64,000 nt of DNA. It comes from Paulinella micropora (taxonomy: Eukaryota; Cercozoa; Imbricatea; Euglyphida). The notes below the pieces were generated by a model. That model ran no database searches, had not been told where the DNA came from, and worked only from the letters and a program-made list of their open reading frames with translations. Below are positions 55,646 through 64,000 of the stretch, piece by piece; within the stretch, counting starts at the first letter, position 1, and every line of letters begins with the position of its first letter. Made by a program: the position numbers and the translations under genes. Location of the stretch: assembly GCA_009731375.1 (NCBI GenBank), contig BJOX01000020.1, positions 463,978 to 527,977 on the forward strand, in the 5' to 3' direction.

Positions 55646-56434
55646 GTCCCTACGACGGGGTGAGGGCTGACAAGCGGCCTGCTTTTTTCTTTAACCTAGT
55701 AACCCCGGCGCGGCAGCCCGCGGCGGCGGGTGGCCCGTTCGGTTTCTTTCCCTCCCTTTCCCCCCCCGCTCCGTTTGCGGACCTGTACGTACCTTCCGTC
55801 TCAGCAGAGTAGCAGTGGCACTTCTTTGATGTCTAATAACAGGAAAAGCTACAGTTTTTCCTTGGAGAGGCTACTGCAGTGGAAGGGGGGAGGAGGGGGG
55901 GGGGGGGAAGGGGGGAAAGAGGGGGGGGGGGGGGGGGNNNNNNNNNNNNNNNNNNNNNNNNNNNNNNNNNNNNNNNNNNNNNNNNNNNNNNNNNNNNNNN
56001 NNNNNNNNNNNNNNNNNNNNNNNNNNNNNNNNNNNNNNNNNNNNNNNNNNNNNNNNNNNNNNNCCCCCCCCCCCCCCCCCCGGACCCCCGAGTAAAGGAA
56101 AAGGGGGAAGGAGAGGAGTTTGGCCCTTACTAAACACTTGGGCGCAGGATTGGGACTAAGTGCTGTTGTCTGCCCTCTCTCCTTGGTTTACGGCAATACC
56201 GACCAGCGTTTTTCACGACCCAGTCACCCGGCCGGAGCCAGCGCACTTTTTCGACTAGCAATTTTAATCCAGCGGAAGCTGTACGACACACACGTATGAG
56301 GTGTCTTTCGCTAGAGGAGCCCCGTCGCAGCCGCGGGGATGGGAGGGTAGGGGGCGGCGGCCAGACTTCTTCACCTTCCTTCCTAGGCCGGGCATTAACA
56401 GAGCTAGTTCATCATGACCCATCATCAGCCGGCC

Positions 56435-56774
56435 GAGCCACCTTGCTTTATTCACCCGACAAGTGCGGCCTGCCATGCGTTACGTGCTGGTTCCGCAAAG
56501 GCGGCCCGCATTGGGCGGTGTGTGGGCGCTGCGACCTAGGCGGCCCGGGCGGCCGCCCTCACGCCTGGGCCTTGGGAGCACTGGGTCTCAGAACCGCGAG
56601 GCTTCGGTTGAAGCGGCCGAAGAGCAGAGACCAGGACCAGCCGACCACCTCCTGGGCCGTGGCGATAGTATTACGGCACACCATACATCAAACAGTAGCC
56701 CGTGCTTGTTTAGGTGGATCTAGGCTAGCGCGGCGTGCGCTACGCGCTGGCTCTGCGTGTGGGGACTGTACTAG

Positions 56775-56805
<31 letters not shown>

Positions 56806-57062
56806 CGAGAGAGCGAAGGAGAGCGAGAGGGAGCGAGAGGGAGAGAGGGCCAGGAGTGGTACTAAGGGGAGGGAGCGCAGACGGCAGGTGGTCCACACTA
56901 GGTACAGGACGGCGAGGGCGCTTCCGGCGGGGGCGCGGGCGCTGCCCAGCGCAAGGNNNNNNNNNNGGCAGCTACTCAGGTCTTTGGCCAAAAGAGGCTG
57001 CCTGGTAGAAAAGGGCCCTGGCGTCCGCCACCGCCCCTACCTGCCAGCTAGCCAGCGGCTGT
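56435..57062 (-). pseudogene. Truncated paralogue of the PKD/DUF285 gene (3' end)
   Basis: 56850-57062 matches 59262-59492, the C-terminal coding end and 3' flank of the DUF285 gene (shared CCAGCTACTCAGGTCTTGG and GGCGTCCGCCACCGCCCCTA). An AATAAA at about 56447 corresponds to the one at about 59178. A 10-N gap and a GA run (56775-56850) interrupt it. Upstream it runs into the unrelated repeated-domain gene, so only the 3' end was copied. Confidence 0.7.
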
Positions 57063-58740
57063 TCCGCACAAGAGGTTAGATTCCCACCCAAGCCCTTGCT
57101 TTGTAGCTATATTGCCTTCCAAATGGAACGAACCCTTCATGAAAACAGCTATTTGCGCCGCTGGTCGGGGGAAATCGGAGCCACGGATACAGGGTAGCAG
57201 GTTCGCTGTAAACTCCCGGCCAGCTGCGTCCTCACCAAAAGACCCTTGAATATACTCTGCCAGCCATTTCCAAATATTGTCGCTCATCGCTTGAAAGGTG
57301 CCCCAGTCGCGCATCTTGTATGATTGGACCTCGAGAGAGACGGAGCCTTCTTCTTTCTTAAATAGCGGGACGACGAGCGATAGCCGTATTTGCCCAGCTT
57401 GCTTACTGTCTGCGCTCACAGATGTAAGCACGTAGCTTAGGGGTATCTCCAGCTTTGTGTGGTCCGCATAAGCAGAAAACTGCTCGGGGTCTGGGACACT
57501 GCACGCGTTGACAGTAAGTTTGATCGCCGACGCGCCGCTCCGGTTGGGCTCCATCATGGTCATTGGTATCCACGTAAGCTTGGGTAGTGCACTTATTGCG
57601 CTATTCACCTGCCACGACCGCGTTATGGTACAAGCTACTGTCATTGGTAGCAACTTAAGCTCGGCCCGCGTCCCCGGGCCCTGGTTGCGCCCCTTGGTGG
57701 CCGTTGGTATCCACTTAAACTGGCGTGGTTCTATGTTCTCTTCCCACCCGAACAATCCCTGTATGGTATGAGCTGCTCGCGAGTGTTGTGAAGGGAGCCT
57801 AGTTCTCGCCTCCACCGGTACCAGGTTGACTGTAAACCTTAGGCGTTTTGGCCAAAGGATTCTTGAATATACTTGGCCAGCGTTTCCAAATCCCGTCGTC
57901 ACTCGGTGGGGAAGTGTTTTGGTCGGCCAAGCTGAACTCCTTGGGCGCGACCAGGAATGTCCCGCCGGAACCTCCTTCCTTCCCGTTCAGGAAGTACGGG
58001 ACGACGAGCTTCATCGTATATTGTAGCTCACCCGGAGGTGTAGTCGCACCTGCAACTATGTAGGCCAGGGGGCGATACTTCTTGACGGCCCCTGTCCCAG
58101 TCGGTCGTATCTCCAAGTCTTTTCTATCAGCGGAGCACGCCCCGCTGGCAAGGTGCATGTTGACCGTAAGTAGGATCGAGTCGTTAATCCGCGGATCTTT
58201 CTGCCCTTGTATGGTCATGGGTATCCAGTCCGTCAGTTGAATCCTGTGGTTATCATTCGATACTGTTCTTCTGCCCTCCCTGGCAAAACACTGGGTCAGC
58301 ACCGCACATACCTCCGCTTGGGCGCTCTTATTTTGTAGCGTGGGTCGTAATGCGATTGTCTCTTTGTAGTGAGAGCCGTCTATTTCTGCGTAGCTCATCA
58401 AGCCGCGAACTTCTTTACAACCTAGCCATACCCAGCGAGTAGGTATTCTTCTGTCCACCTGTAGAGACCATGCTCTTGCGCTGGTGGCGCTGGCTGTCCG
58501 TCCTGTGGAAGAGCCTCATCGATGCGTGCATGAAAGCTTTTGTAAGTACACAAAGACAGCCCGGGGTAACCTTGCTGGGCAGACCGTCGGACGACGTAAT
58601 AAACATTGTGACTACCCGCGCCTTTATAAGCTGTGTCGGGAGTTTTGGCGTAGAGGGCAATGTTTGGCCAGTCCGTGACTCGATACAATTCGATGGTGAG
58701 GTTATAGTAGTCACATTCTTTCTTTGCTTGCTGGGCCATT
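57048..58740 (-). pseudogene. Protein with a tandemly duplicated domain of about 200 aa, broken by frameshifts
   Basis: Three overlapping minus-strand frames (58739-58422, 58458-57799, 57902-57048) appear to be one gene. The two main units share WIPMT (58222, 57560 regions), SILLTVNMH / AIKLTVNAC, YTMKLVVPYF / RLSLVVPLF and a unit end of IWK, LAKYIQESFGQNA / LAEYIQGSFGEDA and FTVNLVP / FTANLLP. The unit-1 end can only be read by changing frame near 57880 and again near 57845, and the N-terminal piece joins near 58435 by another shift. I recognise no family. Beta-rich, possibly a secreted or adhesive module. Confidence 0.6.
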
Positions 58741-59301
58741 GGTTAAACTGTGGCCGGTTCTGCACGCACCAGTGTTGTCTCCTCTCCGCCAAGCAGCCGG
58801 GTAGGTACCTCTTTGGTGTATAAGCCAAGAATAAGCTCCCGTTCCCTCTTGAAGATGCTACGGTAGAGAGGGGAAAGAGGAGAGCGGCGGGGGGGGGGGG
58901 GGGGGGGNNNNNNNNNNGAAGGATACCAGGCACATTCCTGTCCTCTCCCCCCTGTCCTTTTGGCCTCTGTCCCCCGTTGGTCAGTTTAGCTGGGCTGTCG
59001 CGGCGAACGGCTTAGATACCTAAGCAAAGTGTTGGTAGCCCCGGGCGGCTCCAGGATGCCTGAGCAGGCTGCTGTCTTAAACAGCAGAAGTTGGTACAGC
59101 CCCTTGTTTGTTGGCCCGACCCCGAAAAAAAGGTTTGGTTATTAATGACGGATTCGGCTGGCCGATCTACCATTCTTTATTCAGCTCACCAGTACAGGAT
59201 AGCGTGCGTCTACGTGCCGGTTCCGTCTGCGCGGGCACGGCACTAGGAAGAAAGGAGAGCCAGGTGCGGTGAGGGAAGGGCAGAGACGGCTGGTGTCCAC
59301 A

Positions 59302-60731
59302 CTAGGCACAGGACGGCGGGAGCGCTTCCGGCAGGTGCGCGGGCGCCAGCGCGCTGCCCAGCGCAAAGTGTGCGCAGAGTGCGGTCGGGGGCAGGGGCCA
59401 GCTACTCAGGTCTTGGTCAAAAGAGGTGGCCTGGTAGAAGAGGGCCCTGGCGTCCGCCACCGCCCCTACCTGCCAGTTAGCCAGCGGCTGGTTAAAGCTG
59501 GTAGCCCCGCTAAAAGTAGCGGCCAGGCTGTCGACGAGCCGCACATCCCAACCGGCCAGGGGCTGGTCGAAGGCAGTGGCGTCCAGGAAGGCGCCTGACA
59601 GGTCCGTCACACGGTCGGTACGCCACGCGTCCAGGGGTTGGTTGAAGGCGGAGGCCTGGGCGAAGACGGAGCGCAGCGACGTCACGCCCGGCAGGCGCCA
59701 CTGGCTGACCACCGGCGAGTTGAAGGAGCTAGCCCCCGCAAAGGAGTGGTCCAGGGACCTCACCTCGCCTAGGCCAAGCGGGGGCTCGGCCGGCAGGCTC
59801 GTCAGGCGCCGGCAGCCCCGGAAGTGGCTGCCCCAGGCGGGGTGTAGGCTGACGGCCCCCCAGCTCGTGATGGCTACCAGGGACTCGCGCGTCGCTTCCT
59901 CGGCGTCGTGCATGGTCCAGCCGCCCAGGCGCGCCCGCGTCGTGACGTAGTAGCGGCCGGCCGTGGGGAAAACACGCTCGCAGCCGGTTGGGTAGCGCCC
60001 GCACTCGAGGACCTGGCCGTCGCTCCAGGCGATGGACGCTCCGGGGGCCAGGGGGTAGGCGGAAAGGCGCAGCACTTGGCCGGCAGCCACCTCCCACACG
60101 GAACGGAACACGGGAGGGGACGGCTCCCTCCCCGCGGGGGGCTCGGTCGCGCTGGCCGGCGTCGTCGCGGGGGCCTCGGTCGCGCTGGTCGTCGACGTCG
60201 TCGGCGCGGGGGGCTCGGCGCGCTGGCCGGCGTCGTCGTCGGCGCGGGGGGCTCGGTCGCGCTGGTCGTCGACGTCGTCGGCGCGGGGGGCTCGGTCGCG
60301 CTGGCCGGCGTCGTCGTTGGCGCGGGGGGCTCGGTCGCGCTGGTCGTCGACGTCGTCGGCGCGGGGGGCTCAGTCGCGCTGGCCGGCGTCGTCGGCGCGG
60401 GGGGCTCAGTCGTGCTGGTCGTCGTCGTCGTCTTCGTCGGCGCAGGGGGCTAGGTCGCGCTGGTCGTCGTTGTCGTGGTCGTCGTCGGCGCAGGGGGCTC
60501 GGTCGCGCTGGTCGTCGTCGTCGTGGTAGAGGGTGCAGAGCTAAGAGGAGGCGGCCGAGTGGTGGTGGTCGTGGGAGTAGCGGCCCGCCCGGGCGGGACT
60601 GCCCGGGTCGCGCCTGGGGGAAGAGCGGAAGTGGGGAAGAAGAGGGCAAAGTCCGCGGGCGAGAATAGGGCACGCCCCTATGATACTACCAGTAGGCTCA
60701 GCAGGCCGCACAGCCAGCTAGTGCGCGGCAT
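59302..60731 (-). pseudogene. Signal peptide, Thr/Pro-rich stalk, PKD-like and DUF285 (BspA-like) repeat protein; frame broken
   Basis: ATG 60731 starts a signal-like MPRTSWLCGLLSLLVVS. The same frame then meets TAG (60678-60680), continues into a Thr/Pro-rich repeat (units like TTSATEPPAPTT), meets a second TAG (60450-60452) where other units have GAG, and loses one base near 60212. From about 60111 the frame is clean: a PKD-like segment (GASIAWSDGQVLECGRY, FPTAGRYYVTT) followed by five DUF285 units of the type ATAFDQPLAGWDV / ATSFNQPLANWQV. DUF285 proteins are typically cell-surface. AATAAA occurs about 120 bp after the stop. Either a pseudogene or sequence errors in a GC-rich repeat. Confidence 0.75.
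60120..60545 (-). repeat. GC-rich minisatellite encoding the Thr/Pro stalk
   Basis: Units of 39-48 bp built from GACGACGTCGACGACCAGCG-like sequence and GACCGAGCCCCCCGCGCC. They are ordered with small length differences, one of which (near 60212) changes the frame. Confidence 0.8.
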
Positions 60732-61208
60732 GAGGCTCGCTGTGGCGTTGGGCGAGGGGAGAGGTTTCTCGGGAAAGAGGGCTGCTTTCCGAGTCTTCGG
60801 GGAAGGGGGAGGGGGGCACGTGTTTCCACCGCGCCGACTCCTGTGCTCCTTTGAACAAGGTACTGCTTCGAACCAGCCAGGGCAGCGGCGAGGGTCTGTG
60901 CGGCGAGGGGGGGGGGGGGGGGGGGAAGGGGCGGGGGGGGGGGGGGGGGGGGGGGGGGGGNNNNNNNNNNNNNNNNNNNNNNNNNNNNNNNNNNNNNNNN
61001 NNNNNNNNNNNNNNNNNNNNNNNNNNNNNNNNNNNNNNNNNNNNNNNNNNNNNNNNNNNNNNNNNNNNNNNNNNNNNNNNNNNNNNNNNNNNNNNNNNNN
61101 NNNNNNNNNNNNNNNNNNNNNNNNNNNNNNNNNNNNNNNNNNNNNNNNNNNNNNNNNNNNNNNNNNNNNNNNNNNNNNNNNNNNNNNNNNNNNNNNNNNN
61201 NNNNNNNN

Positions 61209-61534
61209 CCCCACGACGCCACTGGCAGCGCGTGTCGCTCGGCCCTCTGTCAATCCAGACTGTGCTTGCTGCACCACCGCTTCGTCGGTACCCTTTCTTA
61301 TGGGCCGCGGCGGGCCTCGGCGGCCGTTAGCGCCTGTCTTTTTGTGTAATGGCCCTGCTCGACGGCGCGTCCCTCGCCGCATAGCTGCTGCCGCCGGCAC
61401 ACAAGACGGCCGCGCACCGGATTGGCCGCCACACACAGAGGGGACGTGAGACTTTTTGGAGTACAAAAGAGCCACACCTCTGTTCCTTTAAAGTAAAAGC
61501 AATCCATCATTGCCTGGCACAGGAGAGAGCTACT
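61209..61534. other. Unassigned GC-rich sequence after gap
   Basis: About 325 bp between the 60961-61208 gap and the GT32-like stop codon. I see no gene in it, and no AATAAA for the GT32-like gene. Confidence 0.4.
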
Positions 61535-62509
61535 TCAGACACCTGCTTTCCCTTCCTCCGCTTCGTCGTCGTTGGTCAAGTGCCACAGGCCGTCGCGCTC
61601 GCCATCCGACTTCTTCTTGCTCGGGGCGGCCAGCCCGTGACGTCTGCGGCACAACGCCAACGCCCCCACTACCGGTCCGCCGACTACTAACACCGTGGCC
61701 AATAGCGACCAGACTGCCTGCCGCGGCTGCCGCTGCCAGGCGTAGGTGCAGACGTGGTGCAGGCGCGTGCCGGCTGCCGCGTCATAGGTGCAGGGCCGCA
61801 CCCACGGCATGATGTACAAAGTATTGTTCTCGTGCGGGCCCTCGGTGGTATTCCCGTGCGTCCAGTCGCTGATAAAGTGGTCACGTACCCTGGGGCACGT
61901 GGTGTCCAGCACGTTGTAATTCCCTTGCCACCTGCCCGTCACGCGCCACGCACGCCAACGTTTGCCGACAGAACGGGTAAATCTGCTCTGCAGCCGTGAC
62001 AGCAGTGCCCGGATGAAAGCACTGCCGGGCAGGGCCGCCACTAGCCCGCTATCACCGAGCAAGACATAGGCCTCTGCCCGAGGGTTCTCTAGCTCGGGCA
62101 AGCGTTCCCGTAGCTCTATGTCCAGGTCCGCGTAGAAGCCCCCGTAGGCATACACCAGTGCCAAACGCCCGAGGTCCACTTTCTCGATCGGCAGGCTGTG
62201 GCCCGCGTAGGTTGGCTCTAGCCAGGGCAACCGAGTTTTCACTACGCAGTCGAGTTCCCGTTCGGTCCACACTAGGTGCAGCCAGCCGGGCAGCAAACGA
62301 GACCACGAGAAGCTGAGCTCCCAGAGCAGGGCCTGCAACTCCACTGGCGCCCCAAAGTTGAAGTAGTTCTGGTGTAAGATCGCGGGCAGGCTTGAGCCGT
62401 GCAGGCGCGGCGCGCTGGCAATCGCTGCTTCCTTGGGCCAGAAAATTTCCGGGCAGCATGCACTGCGCGATGGGTGCGACAGGAGCCACAGGTTGAACGC
62501 CCAGAGCAT
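61535..62509 (-). CDS. Glycosyltransferase with DXD motif (GT32/OCH1-like), membrane-anchored
   Basis: 324-aa frame from ATG 62509. It opens with a short hydrophobic stretch (MLWAFNLWLL), then SLPAILHQNYFNFGAP (the I-P-x-I-x-HQ pattern of this family), then LVYAYGGFYADLDIELRERL, where the DLD is the sugar-nucleotide and metal-binding DXD. A C-terminal membrane segment (WSLLATVLVVGGPVVGALAL) is followed by RRR and a charged tail, so it would be a Golgi or surface type protein. The frame extends upstream to 62956 without an ATG. It is divergent from the gene at 62928, which shares a 418-bp intergenic region. The specific sugar cannot be told. Confidence 0.8.
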   Translation of the reverse strand: MLWAFNLWLLSHPSRSACCPEIFWPKEAAIASAPRLHGSSLPAILHQNYFNFGAPVELQALLWELSFSWSRLLPGWLHLVWTERELDCVVKTRLPWLEPTYAGHSLPIEKVDLGRLALVYAYGGFYADLDIELRERLPELENPRAEAYVLLGDSGLVAALPGSAFIRALLSRLQSRFTRSVGKRWRAWRVTGRWQGNYNVLDTTCPRVRDHFISDWTHGNTTEGPHENNTLYIMPWVRPCTYDAAAGTRLHHVCTYAWQRQPRQAVWSLLATVLVVGGPVVGALALCRRRHGLAAPSKKKSDGERDGLWHLTNDDEAEEGKAGV

Positions 62510-62927
62510 TCTGTTGGGGCGTGCGGTGGCCGGACGGGAGCCACACCAGAGACAAGGGGAACGCCGGGGTGGGAAGAGAGGAGGCTTACACCCCTGGAGA
62601 GACAGGCCGAACCCGTTGTGGACAGGCCGGAGCTGTGGCTGACAGGCCGAGGCTGTTATGCCATAGGTTGCGTGGTCGCCGGTGGAGGGGAGGAGGGAAG
62701 GCGAGGGACTCCAGGGAGGCAGGTAGTGACGGGAGAGACTCTGGCCAAGGGGCGGGCGGGAGGGTAGGGGACGGTGAAGGGCCTGCTGGTGCTCTACGCG
62801 TTTTTCTACTCCCTTCCCCCCCGCGCCAGGACGGTCCGTAAGGCCAGGCCTCCTTTTTTTGCCTGCGTGTTCCACAGATTCCTGTACCACCGCTAACCCA
62901 GCGAAGAGGGGCGGGAGAGAAACCGGA

Positions 62928-63729
62928 ATGAAGGAGGCTACCAGCAGGGCGTGCAAGAGGAGGCTGGCCGCCTTCCTGGCTGCCTGTGCTTTGGCCGTGT
63001 GGGCGGTGCTGCCGCTGCCCCCTGGAAGTCCGGCGCCTGCGAACTACGTCGTGTTTGTGCTCTCGGTTGCCGACCCAGGCACGACGCGCGCTAACAACTC
63101 TGTACATCTCTGTAATGTTTTCCGTGACGCGGGACGCACTTGTTCTGTGTGGCGCGGGGTCGACGCGCGCAAACCGGTCGCAGTGGAATCGCTGCAGGTG
63201 CGCGGGTGGGTGGACCCAAGAGGGCTGACACGCAAGGACTACGCCCTGGCGCTTTCGCACGTGTGGCTGTGGGAGCACGCGCTCGCTGAGACTTGCGGCA
63301 CTGTCCACAACAGCGTCCTGATCCTGGAGGACGACGCGGCGCTCTCACACGCTGCCGGCGTGGACGCCTGGTGGCGCAAGACAGTGCGCGCTGGGACGTG
63401 GTCACACTCTACACCAAGGTACGCGGCCGGCGCCTCGCCTGGGACAGGGTGGCGGTTGCGCCTGGGTTGTTCCGCTCCCTGGTCGGTGACCACACGTCCG
63501 GCACGGTGGCGCTGTTGTACCGGTGCGAGGCGCTCGCGTACCTGCGCGCACGCCTGCCCGTGCGCGGCAGGGTGGACATGTGGCTGGGCTGGCAAGTCCA
63601 CCCTGTGCACAACTTCCGCTTTCTGGCCGCTATTTCCAATGTAGTGAATCACCCCTTAGCTCCCAGGACGACAAAAAGGACACGGCCGGTGGCACTCCGC
63701 ACCCGACGGCGAGGAGGGCGCTTGTTCTA
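62928..63729 (+). pseudogene. Glycosyltransferase family 25-like protein with a frameshift
   Basis: From ATG 62928 a type II anchor (CKRRLAAFLAACALAVWAVL) is followed by NYVVFVLSVADPG, KDYALALSHVWLWEHAL and SVLILEDDAAL, the GT25 pattern with its acidic D-D motif. Near 63390 the reading must shift (frame 62928 onward to the frame of 63293-63730) to continue with RWDVVTLYTKVRG, VGDHTSGTVALLYRCEALAY and MWLGWQVHPVHNFRFLAA. The second frame ends in TAG at 63728-63730. One lost base explains it. Could be a pseudogene or a sequencing error. A galactosyl- or glucosyltransferase role is inferred from the family. Confidence 0.7.
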
Positions 63730-63784
63730 GCACCAGCTCGTCGGTGGCCACCCCCCCCCCCCGGGGGGGGGGCGTGCGCGCGGG

Positions 63785-64000
63785 GCAGGTAGAGGACTGC
63801 TTTTTATTACAAGAATTGTGCTCTACCAGCGTCCCCCAGCCTGCCGTCTAGCGGCGTGCCCGGCAGCGCCTCTTCCGGAACAGCCAGCAGCAGCCAGCGC
63901 CCACGACTGCACCGCCAGGGCGTAAAAGGCGGGCTAGAACGGCCGTCGTCGGCCGCACGGGTCGGCCGTGGCCTGTGCCCAGGACGCCGGCACGTAGTGC
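63785..64000 (-). CDS. 3' end of a further minus-strand gene, partial
   Basis: At the window edge a minus-strand frame ends GGAVVGAGCCWLFRKRRCR then stop at about 63846-63852. This looks like a C-terminal membrane segment plus basic tail, similar in plan to the GT32-like protein. An AATAAA-type signal (TAATAAAAAGC, about 63800-63812) lies just beyond. Another frame reads HYVPASWAQATADPCG, so a frameshift may be present. Only about 150 bases of coding sequence are visible. Confidence 0.35.

Noticed and set aside
60450-60680. Stop-codon reassignment (TAG read as an amino acid)
   Set aside because: Two in-frame TAGs occur only in one gene that also has a one-base frameshift. Decay or sequence error is simpler. 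SMU1 ends normally at TAA and the ankyrin gene at TGA, though these do not test TAG.
60600-60690. Intron removing the first TAG of the DUF285 gene
   Set aside because: A GT (60689) and a later CCCCCAG exist, but the join puts the stalk out of frame and no other donor gives the right phase.

Overview
The window is nuclear DNA of an intron-rich eukaryote. It has GT-AG introns, many very small exons, tRNA-derived SINE-like elements, a LINE, a Ty3/Gypsy-type retroelement, AATAAA-type poly(A) signals and extreme microsatellite expansion (ATT, CTA, GATA, CATA, TTTA, GA and pentamers). I see no operons, ribosome-binding sites or CRISPR. Telomere-like CCCTAA blocks and the gene content fit an alga or another protist, but I cannot name the lineage. 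At least 17 runs of N interrupt the sequence, and many of them abut long C or G homopolymers.

Region 1 (about 1-10.5 kb, minus strand) holds a JmjN-JmjC-C5HC2 histone demethylase of the KDM5/JARID1 class. I rebuilt it from 27 small exons (19-484 nt) whose splice phases all agree. The segment that should carry the third iron ligand appears to lie in the 3401-4252 gap. Region 2 (11-18.9 kb) is mostly microsatellite. Region 3 (19.0-30.5 kb, minus) is a complete SMU1 gene (LisH/CTLH plus WD40). It has 15 exons and encodes about 512 aa, and its introns are filled with GATA/CATA repeats, MITE-like elements, a duplicated 425-bp repeat, interstitial telomeric repeats and partial exon copies. Region 4 (31-36.6 kb) is a decayed LINE together with SINE and CTA-tailed repeat clusters. 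Region 5 (36.9-42.4 kb, plus) is a small ankyrin-repeat gene with an acidic tail. Region 6 (43-45 kb) is intergenic and contains a TIR element. Region 7 (45.5-52.56 kb, minus) is a defective Ty3/Gypsy-type retroelement with Gag-like ORFs, RT, RNase H and an integrase that has lost most of its catalytic core.

Region 8 (52.56-64 kb) is GC-rich and carries a different gene set. It contains two copies of a gene with a minisatellite of Myc-like nuclear-localisation motifs, one of which runs into a domain with Ulp1/SENP-like H-D-Q-C spacing. It also has a broken protein with a duplicated domain of about 200 aa, a PKD-like plus DUF285 protein with a Thr/Pro-rich stalk, and divergent GT32-like and GT25-like glycosyltransferases. 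Several of these carry frameshifts or in-frame stops. The KDM5-like gene and SMU1 would both act in the nucleus, in chromatin marking and splicing respectively. I see nothing that links the genes functionally beyond proximity.
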